From Pseudomonas pudica (lineage in GTDB: Bacteria; Pseudomonadota; Gammaproteobacteria; Pseudomonadales; Pseudomonadaceae), in assembly GCF_015680405.1 (NCBI RefSeq), contig NZ_JADLJS010000013.1:55384-119383 (forward strand): a stretch of 64,000 nucleotides of DNA, written 5' to 3'. Position numbers and translations under genes: made by a program. The notes beneath the pieces are model-generated. The model worked only from the letters and a program-made list of their open reading frames with translations. It had not been told where the DNA came from and did no database searches. This document shows positions 47,225-55,311 of this stretch, one piece after another; position 1 is the first letter of the stretch, and each line of letters begins with the position of its first letter.

Positions 47225-47375
47225 AGGGCCCTATCGCCGGCAAGCCAGCTCCCACAGAGTACTCGCCTCATCGCCGGCAAGCCACACAGGTAAGTCACAG
47301 GACTCGATAGCAGTGGCGTACAAGTGTGGGAGCTGGCTTGCCGGCGATGGGCCGCACAGCGGCCCCGAGGTTTTT
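47225..47375. repeat. REP cluster downstream of the RAYT
   Basis: Three units: ATCGCCGGCAAGCCAGCTCC..CACAGAG, a truncated ATCGCCGGCAAGCCACACAG, and an inverted TGTGGGAGCTGGCTTGCCGG..CGATGGGCC. The middle copy has lost the GCTCCC part. Confidence 0.88.
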
Positions 47376-47379
47376 AGGG

Positions 47380-47631
47380 TTATTGAAGAACCTTGTTCAT
47401 CCCCCGCTCCATATCATCGATCAAGGCCTTGGCCATCTCGCTTAGTATCCGCGCAGCGCTACCGGCAATGCGGTCGTTTTCCATTTCCGCTTCGGTGGTC
47501 AGGTGGCGAATACAGCCCAGCAGCACAGATAGCTGCGAGAAAGCATGGCTGAACGGCACATTTGGCTGCAGGCGGAACAAGTCGAAGGTTTCCACACCTG
47601 CGGTTGCAGAGTCTCTTGGATCATCGCTCAT
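47380..47631 (-). CDS. DUF3077-like small protein
   Basis: An 83-residue protein with PNVPFSHAFSQLSVLLGCIR and a conserved helical end, similar to small Pseudomonas DUF3077/DUF6124 proteins (family assignment from memory). Function is unknown. AAGGAGCGACCCG sets the start at 47631; the ATG overlaps the upstream gene's stop as ATGA. Confidence 0.7.
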   Translation of the reverse strand: MSDDPRDSATAGVETFDLFRLQPNVPFSHAFSQLSVLLGCIRHLTTEAEMENDRIAGSAARILSEMAKALIDDMERGMNKVLQ

Positions 47632-47903
47632 CGGGTCGCTCCTTGATCGTGGCGGGTTGCATGGGTGCGGTCGCACACGGCATTGATCAGGCGGCAGAGC
47701 AATCGAATATTCATGCCCATGGCATTGCGCATGTCGCCGGGAGGGTTGTCGAGCAGGACTGTGGTGGTGTGGTCGATGGTCAGGGTGATGGCGCTGATCA
47801 GCACTTCGCAGCCTTTGGGGCTGAGTGGATCGATTAGTGAGAGCGCGGGAGGGTCGAGTAGAAGCAGATCGGTAACTGGTGGATCGGGGACGAGCTTGTT
47901 CAT
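47628..47903 (-). CDS. Small conserved hypothetical protein
   Basis: A 91-residue protein starting MNKLVPDPPVTDLLLLDPPA, then a helical part MRNAMGMNIRLLCRLINAVC. I do not know a named family, but such proteins commonly pair with DUF3077-like partners in P. putida. The start at 47903 follows CGGAGTTCCGCC. The frame stays open upstream through the structured leader to 48038, which is why longer calls may exist elsewhere. Confidence 0.65.
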   Translation of the reverse strand: MNKLVPDPPVTDLLLLDPPALSLIDPLSPKGCEVLISAITLTIDHTTTVLLDNPPGDMRNAMGMNIRLLCRLINAVCDRTHATRHDQGATR

Positions 47904-47932
47904 GGCGGAACTCCGTATGGGGGATTGAACTG

Positions 47933-48074
47933 CTCTCCTCCTTGTCTCACGAAGTTGGGTGGCAGTCGTGTACGGTGTGAGACACGGGACATACGGTAAC
48001 CCCGGCCAGGCCGAAGCCTGTCCGCACACGACCGCCATAAAGCGGTGCTACCGAATGAAATCCGGGTGTCTCAC
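47933..48074 (-). promoter_or_regulatory. Structured leader with alternative pairings before the small-gene pair
   Basis: On the minus strand, GTGAGACAC (48074-48066) pairs perfectly with GTGTCTCAC (47985-47977), enclosing a GGACAGGC-UUCG-GCCTGGCC hairpin (48023-48004) and a GCACCGC/GCGGTGC-like ACCGC hairpin (48046-48031), a three-way junction. A third segment, GTGAGACA (47950-47943), can pair instead with the same GTGTCTCAC arm and runs straight into AGGAGGAG. This looks like a switchable cis-regulatory RNA; function is inferred. Confidence 0.55.
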
Positions 48075-48371
48075 GCCCGATCGCCTTGCGAGGCGACCCC
48101 GCGACAGTATTCCGGGAACACTTTCCAGCCAAGACAGCACCTTCCGACAGGTGCTGTAGGATAATTCGACAGGGCGTCCGAACTGAAGCATTTGGTTTCT
48201 GGTTCGGAAATGTCTTACAGCTCTAGAACCTAGGCGAGGGCTTTGCCCTCGATCGCCGGCAAGCCAGCTCCCACAGGGTCCGCACCAACTACGAGGCACG
48301 TACAAGCCGGCTACCACAGGCCTCAAAAGCGGTGGAGTACCTGTGGGAGCTGGCTTGCCGGCGATTTGGCA
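48075..48371. other. Remainder of the intergenic region before the efflux operon end
   Basis: About 300 bases without a gene. It contains two hairpins (CAGCACC/GGTGCTG at 48135-48156 and TCCGAAC/GTTCGGA at 48177-48208) and a REP pair at 48236-48370. The promoter of the small-gene pair should be near 48080-48130. Confidence 0.55.
48236..48370. repeat. REP pair, GCCGGCAAGCC-type family
   Basis: TCGATCGCCGGCAAGCCAGC..TCCCACAGG is inverted as CCTGTGGGAGCTGGCTTGCC..GGCGATT, with a worn CTACCACAGG copy between. It lies at the 3' end of the OprM-type gene. Confidence 0.88.
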
Positions 48372-49790
48372 TCAAGGCTTGGCGGTGCCCTTCCAACCCC
48401 CACCCAACGCCAGGAACACACCAATCTGCCCCTGAGCCACTTGGCTATTGGCCGCTGCCAGCTGCGCGCGCATGTCGGTGTAGGTGCGCGTCGCCTGCAG
48501 GTCGGCCAGGAACGATTCACGCCCAGCCTGGTAATAGCGGTGCGTCTGGTCCGCTGCTTCCTTGGCCGATTTCTCAGCCTCGGCCAGCGCGTCACGTCGG
48601 TCCAACAGGGCGCTGTACTGCGCCAGGCGGGTCTGGGTCTCGCGAATTGCGTTCAGCACTACCCCATCAAAATTCGCCAAGGCTGCTTGAGTCGAGGCTT
48701 CGGCCATGCGAATGCGGGCGCGGGTGCCGTTGGTGGGGATGGTCCAGCTGATCTGCGGGCCGAAGCCCCAGCGGTTGGTCGACGGCTCACCAAGGTTCTC
48801 GAGGATACCAATCGTACCAACCTGGGCGCCGATGCTGATGTCAGGGTACAGAGCGCCGGTGGCCACGCCAATGTAGGCGGTGGCGGCGGCCAGCTGCCGT
48901 TCGGCCTGGCGCACGTCGGGACGGCGCTTGAGCAGCGCCGCGCCATCGCCAACAGGGAGCAGCTGGTTCAGGTGCGGCAGCTCGGCACAATCGGCAGTGC
49001 CGGCAGGTAGCTGGTCAACCGGTTTGGCCAACAAAGCGGCCAGGGTGTACAGGCCGGTCTCGCGCTCGGCCTTGAAGCGTGGCAGCTCTGCGCGCAAGGA
49101 TTTGAACTGGGTCTGCGAGCGGGTGACCTGGGTTTCATCGCCGCGCCCGGCATCACGCAGGCGCTGGTTGAGCTTCACGCTTTGCTCCTGCAGATCGAGC
49201 GACTCGCGGGCAATGTGGTATTCCTCGTTGGCCGAGCACACCTGGGTGTAAGCCTTGACCACATCCGCCACCAGGGTGATGCGGGCAGTATCGGCGGCGG
49301 CCTGCACTGCGTCGGCATTCGCCTTGGCCGCCTCGGTGCCACGCTTGAAGGTACCCCACAGGTCGAACTGGTACGAGGCACTGATGATAGCCTCGCCGAT
49401 GTTGGCCACCGGCACTTTCTCTGGCAGCAGGAACGCCTCGCCCGACTCCTGCAGGCGTTGGGCGCCAAGTTTGACGCCACCGTTGAAGCCACCTTGCGAC
49501 TCAGCCACTTCGACCTGGGCGCGTGCCTTGGCAATATTTGCGGCAGCCACGCGCAGTTCGGTGTTGGCACTCAGCGCCTGGCGCACCAGCTCGTTCAGCC
49601 GTTGATCCTGGTACAGCTGCCACCAGTCCTCGGGCACCGGTGCCGACACCACGCTGTCGGCATCCTGGCGCAGCGGGCCGTTGAGGTCGCTGCGTTGCGC
49701 CGCCGCGTCCTTCGGCAGTTCATAGTCGGGGCCGACCATCATGCAGGCCCCCAACGACAGGCACAGCCCCGCCAGGATCAGCTGTTTCAT
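48372..49790 (-). CDS. Outer-membrane efflux lipoprotein (OprM/NodT family)
   Basis: A 472-residue outer-membrane factor. The signal ends in a lipobox LGAC (residues 13-16), so it is a lipoprotein. Two OEP repeats follow (for example EDWWQLYQDQRLNELVRQAL and LLKRRPDVRQAERQLAAATA). It forms the exit duct for the adjacent FUSC/MFP pump. It overlaps the MFP gene by ATGA. Confidence 0.92.
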   Translation of the reverse strand: MKQLILAGLCLSLGACMMVGPDYELPKDAAAQRSDLNGPLRQDADSVVSAPVPEDWWQLYQDQRLNELVRQALSANTELRVAAANIAKARAQVEVAESQGGFNGGVKLGAQRLQESGEAFLLPEKVPVANIGEAIISASYQFDLWGTFKRGTEAAKANADAVQAAADTARITLVADVVKAYTQVCSANEEYHIARESLDLQEQSVKLNQRLRDAGRGDETQVTRSQTQFKSLRAELPRFKAERETGLYTLAALLAKPVDQLPAGTADCAELPHLNQLLPVGDGAALLKRRPDVRQAERQLAAATAYIGVATGALYPDISIGAQVGTIGILENLGEPSTNRWGFGPQISWTIPTNGTRARIRMAEASTQAALANFDGVVLNAIRETQTRLAQYSALLDRRDALAEAEKSAKEAADQTHRYYQAGRESFLADLQATRTYTDMRAQLAAANSQVAQGQIGVFLALGGGWKGTAKP

Positions 49791-50662
49791 GGGCGCTGGC
49801 CCTCGATGATCGACACCGTGGCGGTTCGCCCGGCAATCATGCGGAAGTCTTGCGGCACCTCATCAAAGGCGATGCGCACCGGAATACGCTGGGCCAGGCG
49901 CACCCAGCTGAATGCCGGGTTGACGTTGGGCAACAGGTTGGCACCACTGCTGCGGTCGCGGTCTTCGATGCCGGCGGCGAAGCTTTGCACATGACCACGC
50001 AGGCGGGTGTTGTCGCCCATGACACGAATGTCGACGGCATCGCCGATGTGGATACCGCCAAGCTTGGTTTCCTCGAAGTAGCCGTCGACGTGGTACGAGG
50101 CGCTGTCGACCACCGACAGCACCGGGCGGCCGGCGGTGACAAATTCGTGATTACGCGGTGCTCGGTCGTTCAGGTAACCGTCCACCGGGCTGCGTACCAC
50201 CGAGCGGTCGAGGTTGAGCTGGGCGGTATCGACGGCCACCTGCGCTTCGCTGACGGCGGAACGGGCACGGGCCTCGCGAGACTGACTTTCTTCCAGCTGC
50301 TCGGCGGCCACCAGGTTGCCCAGCTTGCGGTTGCGCTGCGCTTCGCGGGTGGCCTGGGCCAGGGTTTCCTGGCGTTCGCCGAGGGTCGCCTTGGCCTGGC
50401 GCAGGGCCAGGGTGAAACGGTCCTGATCGATGGTGAACAGCACATCGCCGCGCTTGACGGTCTGGTTGTCACGCACCTCGACCTTCTGGATCAGCCCGGA
50501 GACGTCCGGGGCGATCTGGATCACGTCGGCGCGGATGTGGCCGTCGCGAGTCCAGGGGGCGAACATGTAATACACCACCATCTGCCACACGAGCACGGCG
50601 GCGAAGGTCACTACCAGCAAGGTCAGGACCACACGGCCCAAGGTCAGCAAAGGTTTTTTCAT
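49787..50662 (-). CDS. HlyD/EmrA-type membrane fusion protein
   Basis: A 291-residue periplasmic adaptor with one N-terminal membrane segment (residues 9-32) and two biotinyl-lipoyl-like halves around a coiled-coil hairpin (WTRDGHIRADVIQIAPDVSG; VVRSPVDGYLNDRAPRNHEF). The start at 50662 overlaps the DUF1656 stop (ATGA), which rules against the TTG at 50683. It links the FUSC protein to the outer-membrane factor, like AaeA. Confidence 0.92.
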   Translation of the reverse strand: MKKPLLTLGRVVLTLLVVTFAAVLVWQMVVYYMFAPWTRDGHIRADVIQIAPDVSGLIQKVEVRDNQTVKRGDVLFTIDQDRFTLALRQAKATLGERQETLAQATREAQRNRKLGNLVAAEQLEESQSREARARSAVSEAQVAVDTAQLNLDRSVVRSPVDGYLNDRAPRNHEFVTAGRPVLSVVDSASYHVDGYFEETKLGGIHIGDAVDIRVMGDNTRLRGHVQSFAAGIEDRDRSSGANLLPNVNPAFSWVRLAQRIPVRIAFDEVPQDFRMIAGRTATVSIIEGQRP

Positions 50663-50871
50663 GGCAGCATCAGGTTTCGGCAAAAGTGGTCTACCGCGCC
50701 AAGCAGCACGGCATACAGGGCAACGTTGAACAACGCCCGGTGCCAGACCAGGCGGTAGAAATGCAGGCGCACCAGCACCGCGTGCACCCCGAGGAACAGC
50801 AGGTAGGTGCCAAACATCATCACCAGCAGCGTGGGCAGGAATACCCCGCTGATATCCAGTTCACCAATCAC
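50659..50871 (-). CDS. DUF1656 small membrane protein (AaeX-like)
   Basis: A 70-residue protein with two membrane segments (MIGELDISGVFLPTLLVMMF; HRALFNVALYAVLLGAV), the typical AaeX/DUF1656 partner of FUSC and MFP genes. It overlaps both neighbours by four bases. Confidence 0.9.
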   Translation of the reverse strand: MIGELDISGVFLPTLLVMMFGTYLLFLGVHAVLVRLHFYRLVWHRALFNVALYAVLLGAVDHFCRNLMLP

Positions 50872-52955
50872 AGGGGTGCTCCGTCGAGGCCGGGGGGCAG
50901 TTGCGGTTGTTCGGCTGGTTCGAGCATCACTTCCACGCCCGGCAGCAGCGCCAGGCGCAGACCGCTAAGTGCGTGCAGCAGGTGGGTACGGGCATCGCCG
51001 CGCTCGTACAGCTCATCCAGGTTCAGCGCCAGGCGCGCGCGCTCCATGTTGCGCAGCAGTGCGGCCGGGGCGTGCAGGCGCTCGCCGGCGCGCAGGCAGG
51101 CGGCATAGTGCGCGCCGACTTCCTCGACTACCGTGTTCAGGCGCTCGCGAGCCTGCTGCCCGGCACGCGGCATATAGGCCAGCAGGTCGAGCAGGTTCAA
51201 CCCCACGCGCAGGTCGCGCAGTGCTACGCCGCTGTCCTGGCCGGTTTGCGACAGACGCGGCAGATGCTGCATCAGGCGGTCGAGCATCTGCACGCCGACC
51301 TGGCGGTGCTCGGCCAAGGTGGCCGGCTCGGTCATTTCGACGATGTCGCGCCAGGCGAAGCGGGTCATGCGCTTGGCTGCCAGCTCCACGCCGAACGGGC
51401 GCATCACCAAGGTCCAGATGAAGGCGAACAGCAGCCCCACGGGGCCGGCGAGGTTGGAATTGAGGAAGGTGAAGAAGTCAGCATCGTAGGCGCCCTGGAT
51501 GCTGATGAAGGTCGAAGTGTTGACGATGGTCAGCAAGGTACCCAGGTAGAAGCGCGGCTGCACGGTCAGGGTGCCGACGCAGATGAACGGCACGGCGAAG
51601 GCCAGCACCAGCATCGGGAAATCGTGCAGGTTGGGCAGCACCAGGAACAGGTACAGGCTGGAGAAAATGACCGACATCAGCGTCCAGAAGAAGAACTTGT
51701 AGATCTGCGGTGCCGGGTCGTCCATGGCGGCAAAGAAGCTGCACGACACGGCGGCGAGGATCACGGCGCTGGCGCCGTCGTTCCAGCCCAGACCAATCCA
51801 CAGGCCGCAGGCGACAATGATCGCCAGCACGGTGGAGGTCACGGAATACAGCATCAGGCCACGGTCGAAGAACGCCGTCAGACGACCCAGGCGCCAGTGG
51901 CGGTACACCGCGCGCCAGGGTTTGGAATCGTCGCTGCGCAGGGCATGTTGCAGGCTGCAGCAGTCCTGCCACAGGTCGGCCCATTCGGTCAGGCGATACA
52001 GGGCGTTGGACAGCAGCAGTTCGGCACGCTGGTCGAGGGCAGCGGCGCCGGGCTGCAGGCGCTCGATCTGTTCGTGCAGGGCGGCCCAGCGGGCGACGGA
52101 GGCGCTGTCGACGGTGCCCTTGAGCCATTCGCGGGCGGCATCGAGCAACGGTTGCAACTGGGCAAACTGTGCCGGGGCGCGGCCTTCGAGGGCGACCAAG
52201 GCGTCGTCGAGGGCATCGATCACGGGCAGCAGGTGGATCATCCGCCCGCGCAACTCGCGTGCGTTTTTCAGGGTGTGCGGACCGGCACCTTCATGGCCGA
52301 GCTGGCCGATCATCAGCTCCAGCGAGTTGAAGGTGGCGACCATCCCCCCGCGCATGCCGCCAACCTGGTCTGCGCTGGCCTGGCGGGCCAGGTAGGTGTC
52401 GCTGTAGCGGATCGCCTCGGTGAACCAGCTACCAGTGGCACCGACTACAACTGGCGCCAGCCGGCGTGGCCAGAAGATCGCTCCGACCACCGCCGCACAG
52501 ACGATCCCCAGGCAGATTTCCTGGGCGCGGGAAGACGCCACGTCGAACACAGCAAGCGGGTTGTCGACCACCGCCAGGGCAATCATCGGCAAGGTGTAGC
52601 CAGCCAGCATCAGCACATAGTTGTTGGCGGTGCGCAGGTTCAGCGAAAGAAACAGCAAGGTGCCGGTCCACAGGGCGATGGCGATGCTCAACAGCAACGG
52701 CGACTGCACCAGCGGTGGTACAAGGAAAATCGCCCCGCCAGCGCCGAGCAGTGTGCCTAAGGCACGGTACAGGGCCTTGGAGCTGGTGGGGCCAAGGAAC
52801 GGGCTGGAGACGATGTACACCGTGGCCATGGCCCAATACGGGCGCGGCAACTGCATGAGCAGGGCGATGTACAGGGCGATCATGGAGGCGGCAAAGGTAC
52901 GCACGCCATAGAACCAGTCGCGGGCCGGGGGCACCGAGCTGAAGAAACCGTTCAT
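50868..52955 (-). CDS. FUSC-family inner-membrane efflux protein (AaeB-like)
   Basis: A 695-residue FUSC protein with two sets of five to six membrane segments (residues about 18-165 and 370-510), each followed by a cytoplasmic domain. The opening RDWFYGVRTFAASMIALYIA and IYKFFFWTLMSVIFSSLYLF fit the AaeB/YccS type. With AaeX- and AaeA-like partners it likely exports aromatic acids or other small organic compounds. Confidence 0.92.
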   Translation of the reverse strand: MNGFFSSVPPARDWFYGVRTFAASMIALYIALLMQLPRPYWAMATVYIVSSPFLGPTSSKALYRALGTLLGAGGAIFLVPPLVQSPLLLSIAIALWTGTLLFLSLNLRTANNYVLMLAGYTLPMIALAVVDNPLAVFDVASSRAQEICLGIVCAAVVGAIFWPRRLAPVVVGATGSWFTEAIRYSDTYLARQASADQVGGMRGGMVATFNSLELMIGQLGHEGAGPHTLKNARELRGRMIHLLPVIDALDDALVALEGRAPAQFAQLQPLLDAAREWLKGTVDSASVARWAALHEQIERLQPGAAALDQRAELLLSNALYRLTEWADLWQDCCSLQHALRSDDSKPWRAVYRHWRLGRLTAFFDRGLMLYSVTSTVLAIIVACGLWIGLGWNDGASAVILAAVSCSFFAAMDDPAPQIYKFFFWTLMSVIFSSLYLFLVLPNLHDFPMLVLAFAVPFICVGTLTVQPRFYLGTLLTIVNTSTFISIQGAYDADFFTFLNSNLAGPVGLLFAFIWTLVMRPFGVELAAKRMTRFAWRDIVEMTEPATLAEHRQVGVQMLDRLMQHLPRLSQTGQDSGVALRDLRVGLNLLDLLAYMPRAGQQARERLNTVVEEVGAHYAACLRAGERLHAPAALLRNMERARLALNLDELYERGDARTHLLHALSGLRLALLPGVEVMLEPAEQPQLPPGLDGAPL

Positions 52956-53404
52956 GCTGCCCCGCCTGTGTTGCCCAGGCCGGCGGCTTCGAAGGCACGC
53001 AGCACGCGCAAGGCGGCTTCCAGGTCGGCCTGGTCGATGCCATGCAGCACCTCACGGCGCAGGCGCACCAGTTCGGCTTCGATGGATTCGGCCAGGGTGC
53101 GGCCTTCGGCGGTCAGGCTCAGGGCCTTGGCGCGGCGATCCAGCGGGTCTTCGCTGCGGCATGCCAGGCCAGCCTTGCACAGTTGGTCGAGCAGGCGCAC
53201 CAGCGACGGGCTTTCCAAGCCGGAGGCCTGGGCCACGGCCACCTGATGCACACCGTCACCCAGGCGCACGATCATCAGCAACGGCGTGGCGCAGGCCTCG
53301 GAAATACCGTAACCGGTCAGCGCGGTATGGCAGATGCGCCGCCAATGGCGAGCGGCAACCACCACGCCACTGCTCACTTGCAGGCGCAGGAGATCAAGGG
53401 ACAT
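52952..53404 (-). CDS. MarR-family regulator
   Basis: A 150-residue MarR protein with a winged helix-turn-helix (QVAVAQASGLESPSLVRLLD, then KAGLACRSEDPLDRRAKAL). It is the first gene of the efflux operon and overlaps fusC, so it probably represses it and responds to an exported aromatic. The start at 53404 has only a weak ribosome-binding site; TTG at 53416 is the alternative. Confidence 0.88.
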   Translation of the reverse strand: MSLDLLRLQVSSGVVVAARHWRRICHTALTGYGISEACATPLLMIVRLGDGVHQVAVAQASGLESPSLVRLLDQLCKAGLACRSEDPLDRRAKALSLTAEGRTLAESIEAELVRLRREVLHGIDQADLEAALRVLRAFEAAGLGNTGGAA

Positions 53405-53526
53405 GAAAGGAACCAAGGATATTCATAGTTTGCTAACTATCAATATACGCCTGTGCCTCCCCCTGTCGTCAACCGTGGGGATGGATGAATTGTTTTTCAT
53501 GCTGGGGCTTTTGGTCCGCCTGTGCC

Positions 53527-53632
53527 GGCTTCTTCGCGGGTAAACCCGCTCCCACAGGTGATGCATACGATTCAAGCCATGCGCGGTACCTGTGGGAGCG
53601 GGCGAGCCCGCGAAGGGCCCGGACAAGCAGCA
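53527..53632. repeat. REP pair, CCTCTTCGCGGG-type family
   Basis: GGCTTCTTCGCGGGTAAACC plus CGCTCCCACAGG is inverted as CCTGTGGGAGCGGGCGAGCC plus CGCGAAGGGCCC before the Sel1 gene 3' end. Confidence 0.88.
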
Positions 53633-53638
53633 GCGCAT

Positions 53639-54433
53639 TCAGGGCTGTATCTGGTCTTCCAGCTTCATGGTCAAGGCCAGTGTGCTGCCCATCTGCACCG
53701 CCCGGTCACGCCACTCCTGGTAGCGGCCCTCGTCACGGCTGCTGAAGTGCACCGCCAGCTCTTCTGCCGCCTGCACCACCCCCGCAGCTGCCGCCAGCTC
53801 AAGCCAGTACAGCGCGGCCTTTAAATCAGCCTCCACGTACAGCCCGTGCATCAACCGGTAACCCACCTCGAAACGGCAGCGTGCTTCGCCCTGCTCAGCC
53901 CCGCGCAGGAACCACTGGTAAGCCTGTATCAGGTCGACTTGCCATTGCAGGCCGCCATCACACACCTCTTCCTCGTACAGGTCACCCAGCGCGGCAGCAG
54001 CATGCAACATGCCCCGCTCGAATGCCTGCCGGTAGCACTCCGCCGCCTGTACATAGGAGGGGTCGATACCTTTGCCGAAGTAATGTTGCTGCCCTAGGTT
54101 GAACCACGCCGCGGCATTGCCTTGCAGGGCCGCCATGCGCAACAGGTGGCCGGCCAACACGGTGTCAGCACGCCAGTATTTGCCGTTGAGCCAGATCCAG
54201 CCAAGGTCGTTGAGCGCCGCCACGTTGCCTTGCAAGGCCTGGCGGCGCAGGTCGACGTACACCGCCTGCAAGTCGCTGGCTTCGTCCAGACGGGTGACAA
54301 GCAGCGAGCGTTGGCTGGGCAACCCTATCCCGGCAAACAGTCGCTGTCGCCTCCCGACAGCGGCCGGCGGGGCAATGACCCGCTCGGGCAGAAGGCGGGC
54401 AAGCAGCGAATGGATATTGCTGGCAGCAGACAT
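53639..54433 (-). CDS. Sel1-repeat (TPR-like) protein
   Basis: A 264-residue protein with about five Sel1-like repeats (for example NAAAWFNLGQQHYFGKGIDP; ALGDLYEEEVCDGGLQWQVD; AEQGEARCRFEVGYRLMHGL). No signal peptide, so cytoplasmic. Sel1 repeats bind partner proteins; function unknown. The start at 54433 follows GAGG at six bases; ATG at 54439 is possible. Confidence 0.87.
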   Translation of the reverse strand: MSAASNIHSLLARLLPERVIAPPAAVGRRQRLFAGIGLPSQRSLLVTRLDEASDLQAVYVDLRRQALQGNVAALNDLGWIWLNGKYWRADTVLAGHLLRMAALQGNAAAWFNLGQQHYFGKGIDPSYVQAAECYRQAFERGMLHAAAALGDLYEEEVCDGGLQWQVDLIQAYQWFLRGAEQGEARCRFEVGYRLMHGLYVEADLKAALYWLELAAAAGVVQAAEELAVHFSSRDEGRYQEWRDRAVQMGSTLALTMKLEDQIQP

Positions 54434-54640
54434 GTTCATCCTCATTGAACGACACACAACCCCAACCTTCGGCTGTGATGAGGCGTGATTCTGCGTGACG
54501 TAACGTCAAAACCTGTCGCGAACGATTCGGCACCAGGCAACCAAATGCGACTTCCTTGATCTGAGCAGGCTGTGGCCAATTGCCATGACCCACGCCTGCC
54601 GCCATCCTATTGCGGCAAGCCTAGACAAGGACGTTATCTT

Positions 54641-55201
54641 TTGCCGTTCGCCACCACTCGCGCCACCCTCAGTCGGCAGTGGGCGCTGCTGCGCCAGCTG
54701 CCCAGCCGTTCCCCAGGCATTACCAGCGCCGAACTGGTCTGGCGCCTGCGTGACGTGGGCTTCACTGTAAGCAAACGCACTGTCGAGCGTGATCTCAACG
54801 AGCTGTCGCTGATATTTCCGCTGGAGCGCAATGACAAGAGCATCCCGTTTGGCTGGCACTGGTCGGCGAGCGCAGTGGGCGACTTGCGCGGCAATTTCGA
54901 CTTGTTGACGCATCTGCGCGGCGATGCGCTGCAACCGGCTCGGGGTGAGGGGGTGGAGTTGGTGGCGCGGATCAGCGATACGCTGGCGCGGCAGTTGCGG
55001 GTTGCGCCGTTGAGTAGCGACATGCAGCTGACGGCGTTGGAGCACGGGCATCGGTTGCAGGCCACGGTAAGTGACGGCTGGCCACTGCGCTGGTGGCTGT
55101 TGAGCCATGGCGATGGGGTGGTGGTGGAGCAGCCGGGCGGCTTGCGGGAGGAGATCGGCAAGATCCTGAGCAATGCGGCGGCGCAGTACCAGAATTTTTA
55201 G
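54641..55201 (+). CDS. HTH regulator of the DeoR/WYL type, truncated effector part
   Basis: About 186 residues with an N-terminal helix-turn-helix (ITSAELVWRLRDVGFTVSKR, then TVERDLNELSLIFPL) as in WYL-domain regulators. The usual WYL domain is not evident; only a short C-terminal WCX-like end (WPLRWWLLSHGDGVVVEQPG) follows, so the effector region is reduced. The start is taken as TTG at 54641 because AAGGA lies nine bases upstream; an ATG at 54572 is in frame but has no site. It is divergent from the Sel1 gene. Confidence 0.75.
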   Translation: MPFATTRATLSRQWALLRQLPSRSPGITSAELVWRLRDVGFTVSKRTVERDLNELSLIFPLERNDKSIPFGWHWSASAVGDLRGNFDLLTHLRGDALQPARGEGVELVARISDTLARQLRVAPLSSDMQLTALEHGHRLQATVSDGWPLRWWLLSHGDGVVVEQPGGLREEIGKILSNAAAQYQNF

Positions 55202-55205
55202 CCTG

Positions 55206-55304
55206 TACCGGCCCTATCGCCGGCAAGCCATCTCCCACAGGTAATGCACAAGCCTTGAAAGCTGTGGCTTTCCTGCGGGAGCTGGCTTGCCGGCGATGAG
55301 GCCA
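55206..55304. repeat. REP pair, GCCGGCAAGCC-type family
   Basis: CTATCGCCGGCAAGCCATCT..CCCACAGG is inverted as CTGCGGGAGCTGGCTTGCCG..GCGATGAGG between convergent genes. Confidence 0.88.
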
Positions 55305-55311
55305 GTGCAGG

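Noticed and set aside
47947..48132. Open frame across the structured leader (minus strand) as a leader peptide
   Set aside because: Has no ribosome-binding site and its repeat-rich bases are better explained by RNA stems.
50901..52760. 619-codon open frame opposite the FUSC gene
   Set aside because: Low-complexity glutamine/histidine-rich translation typical of a shadow frame.
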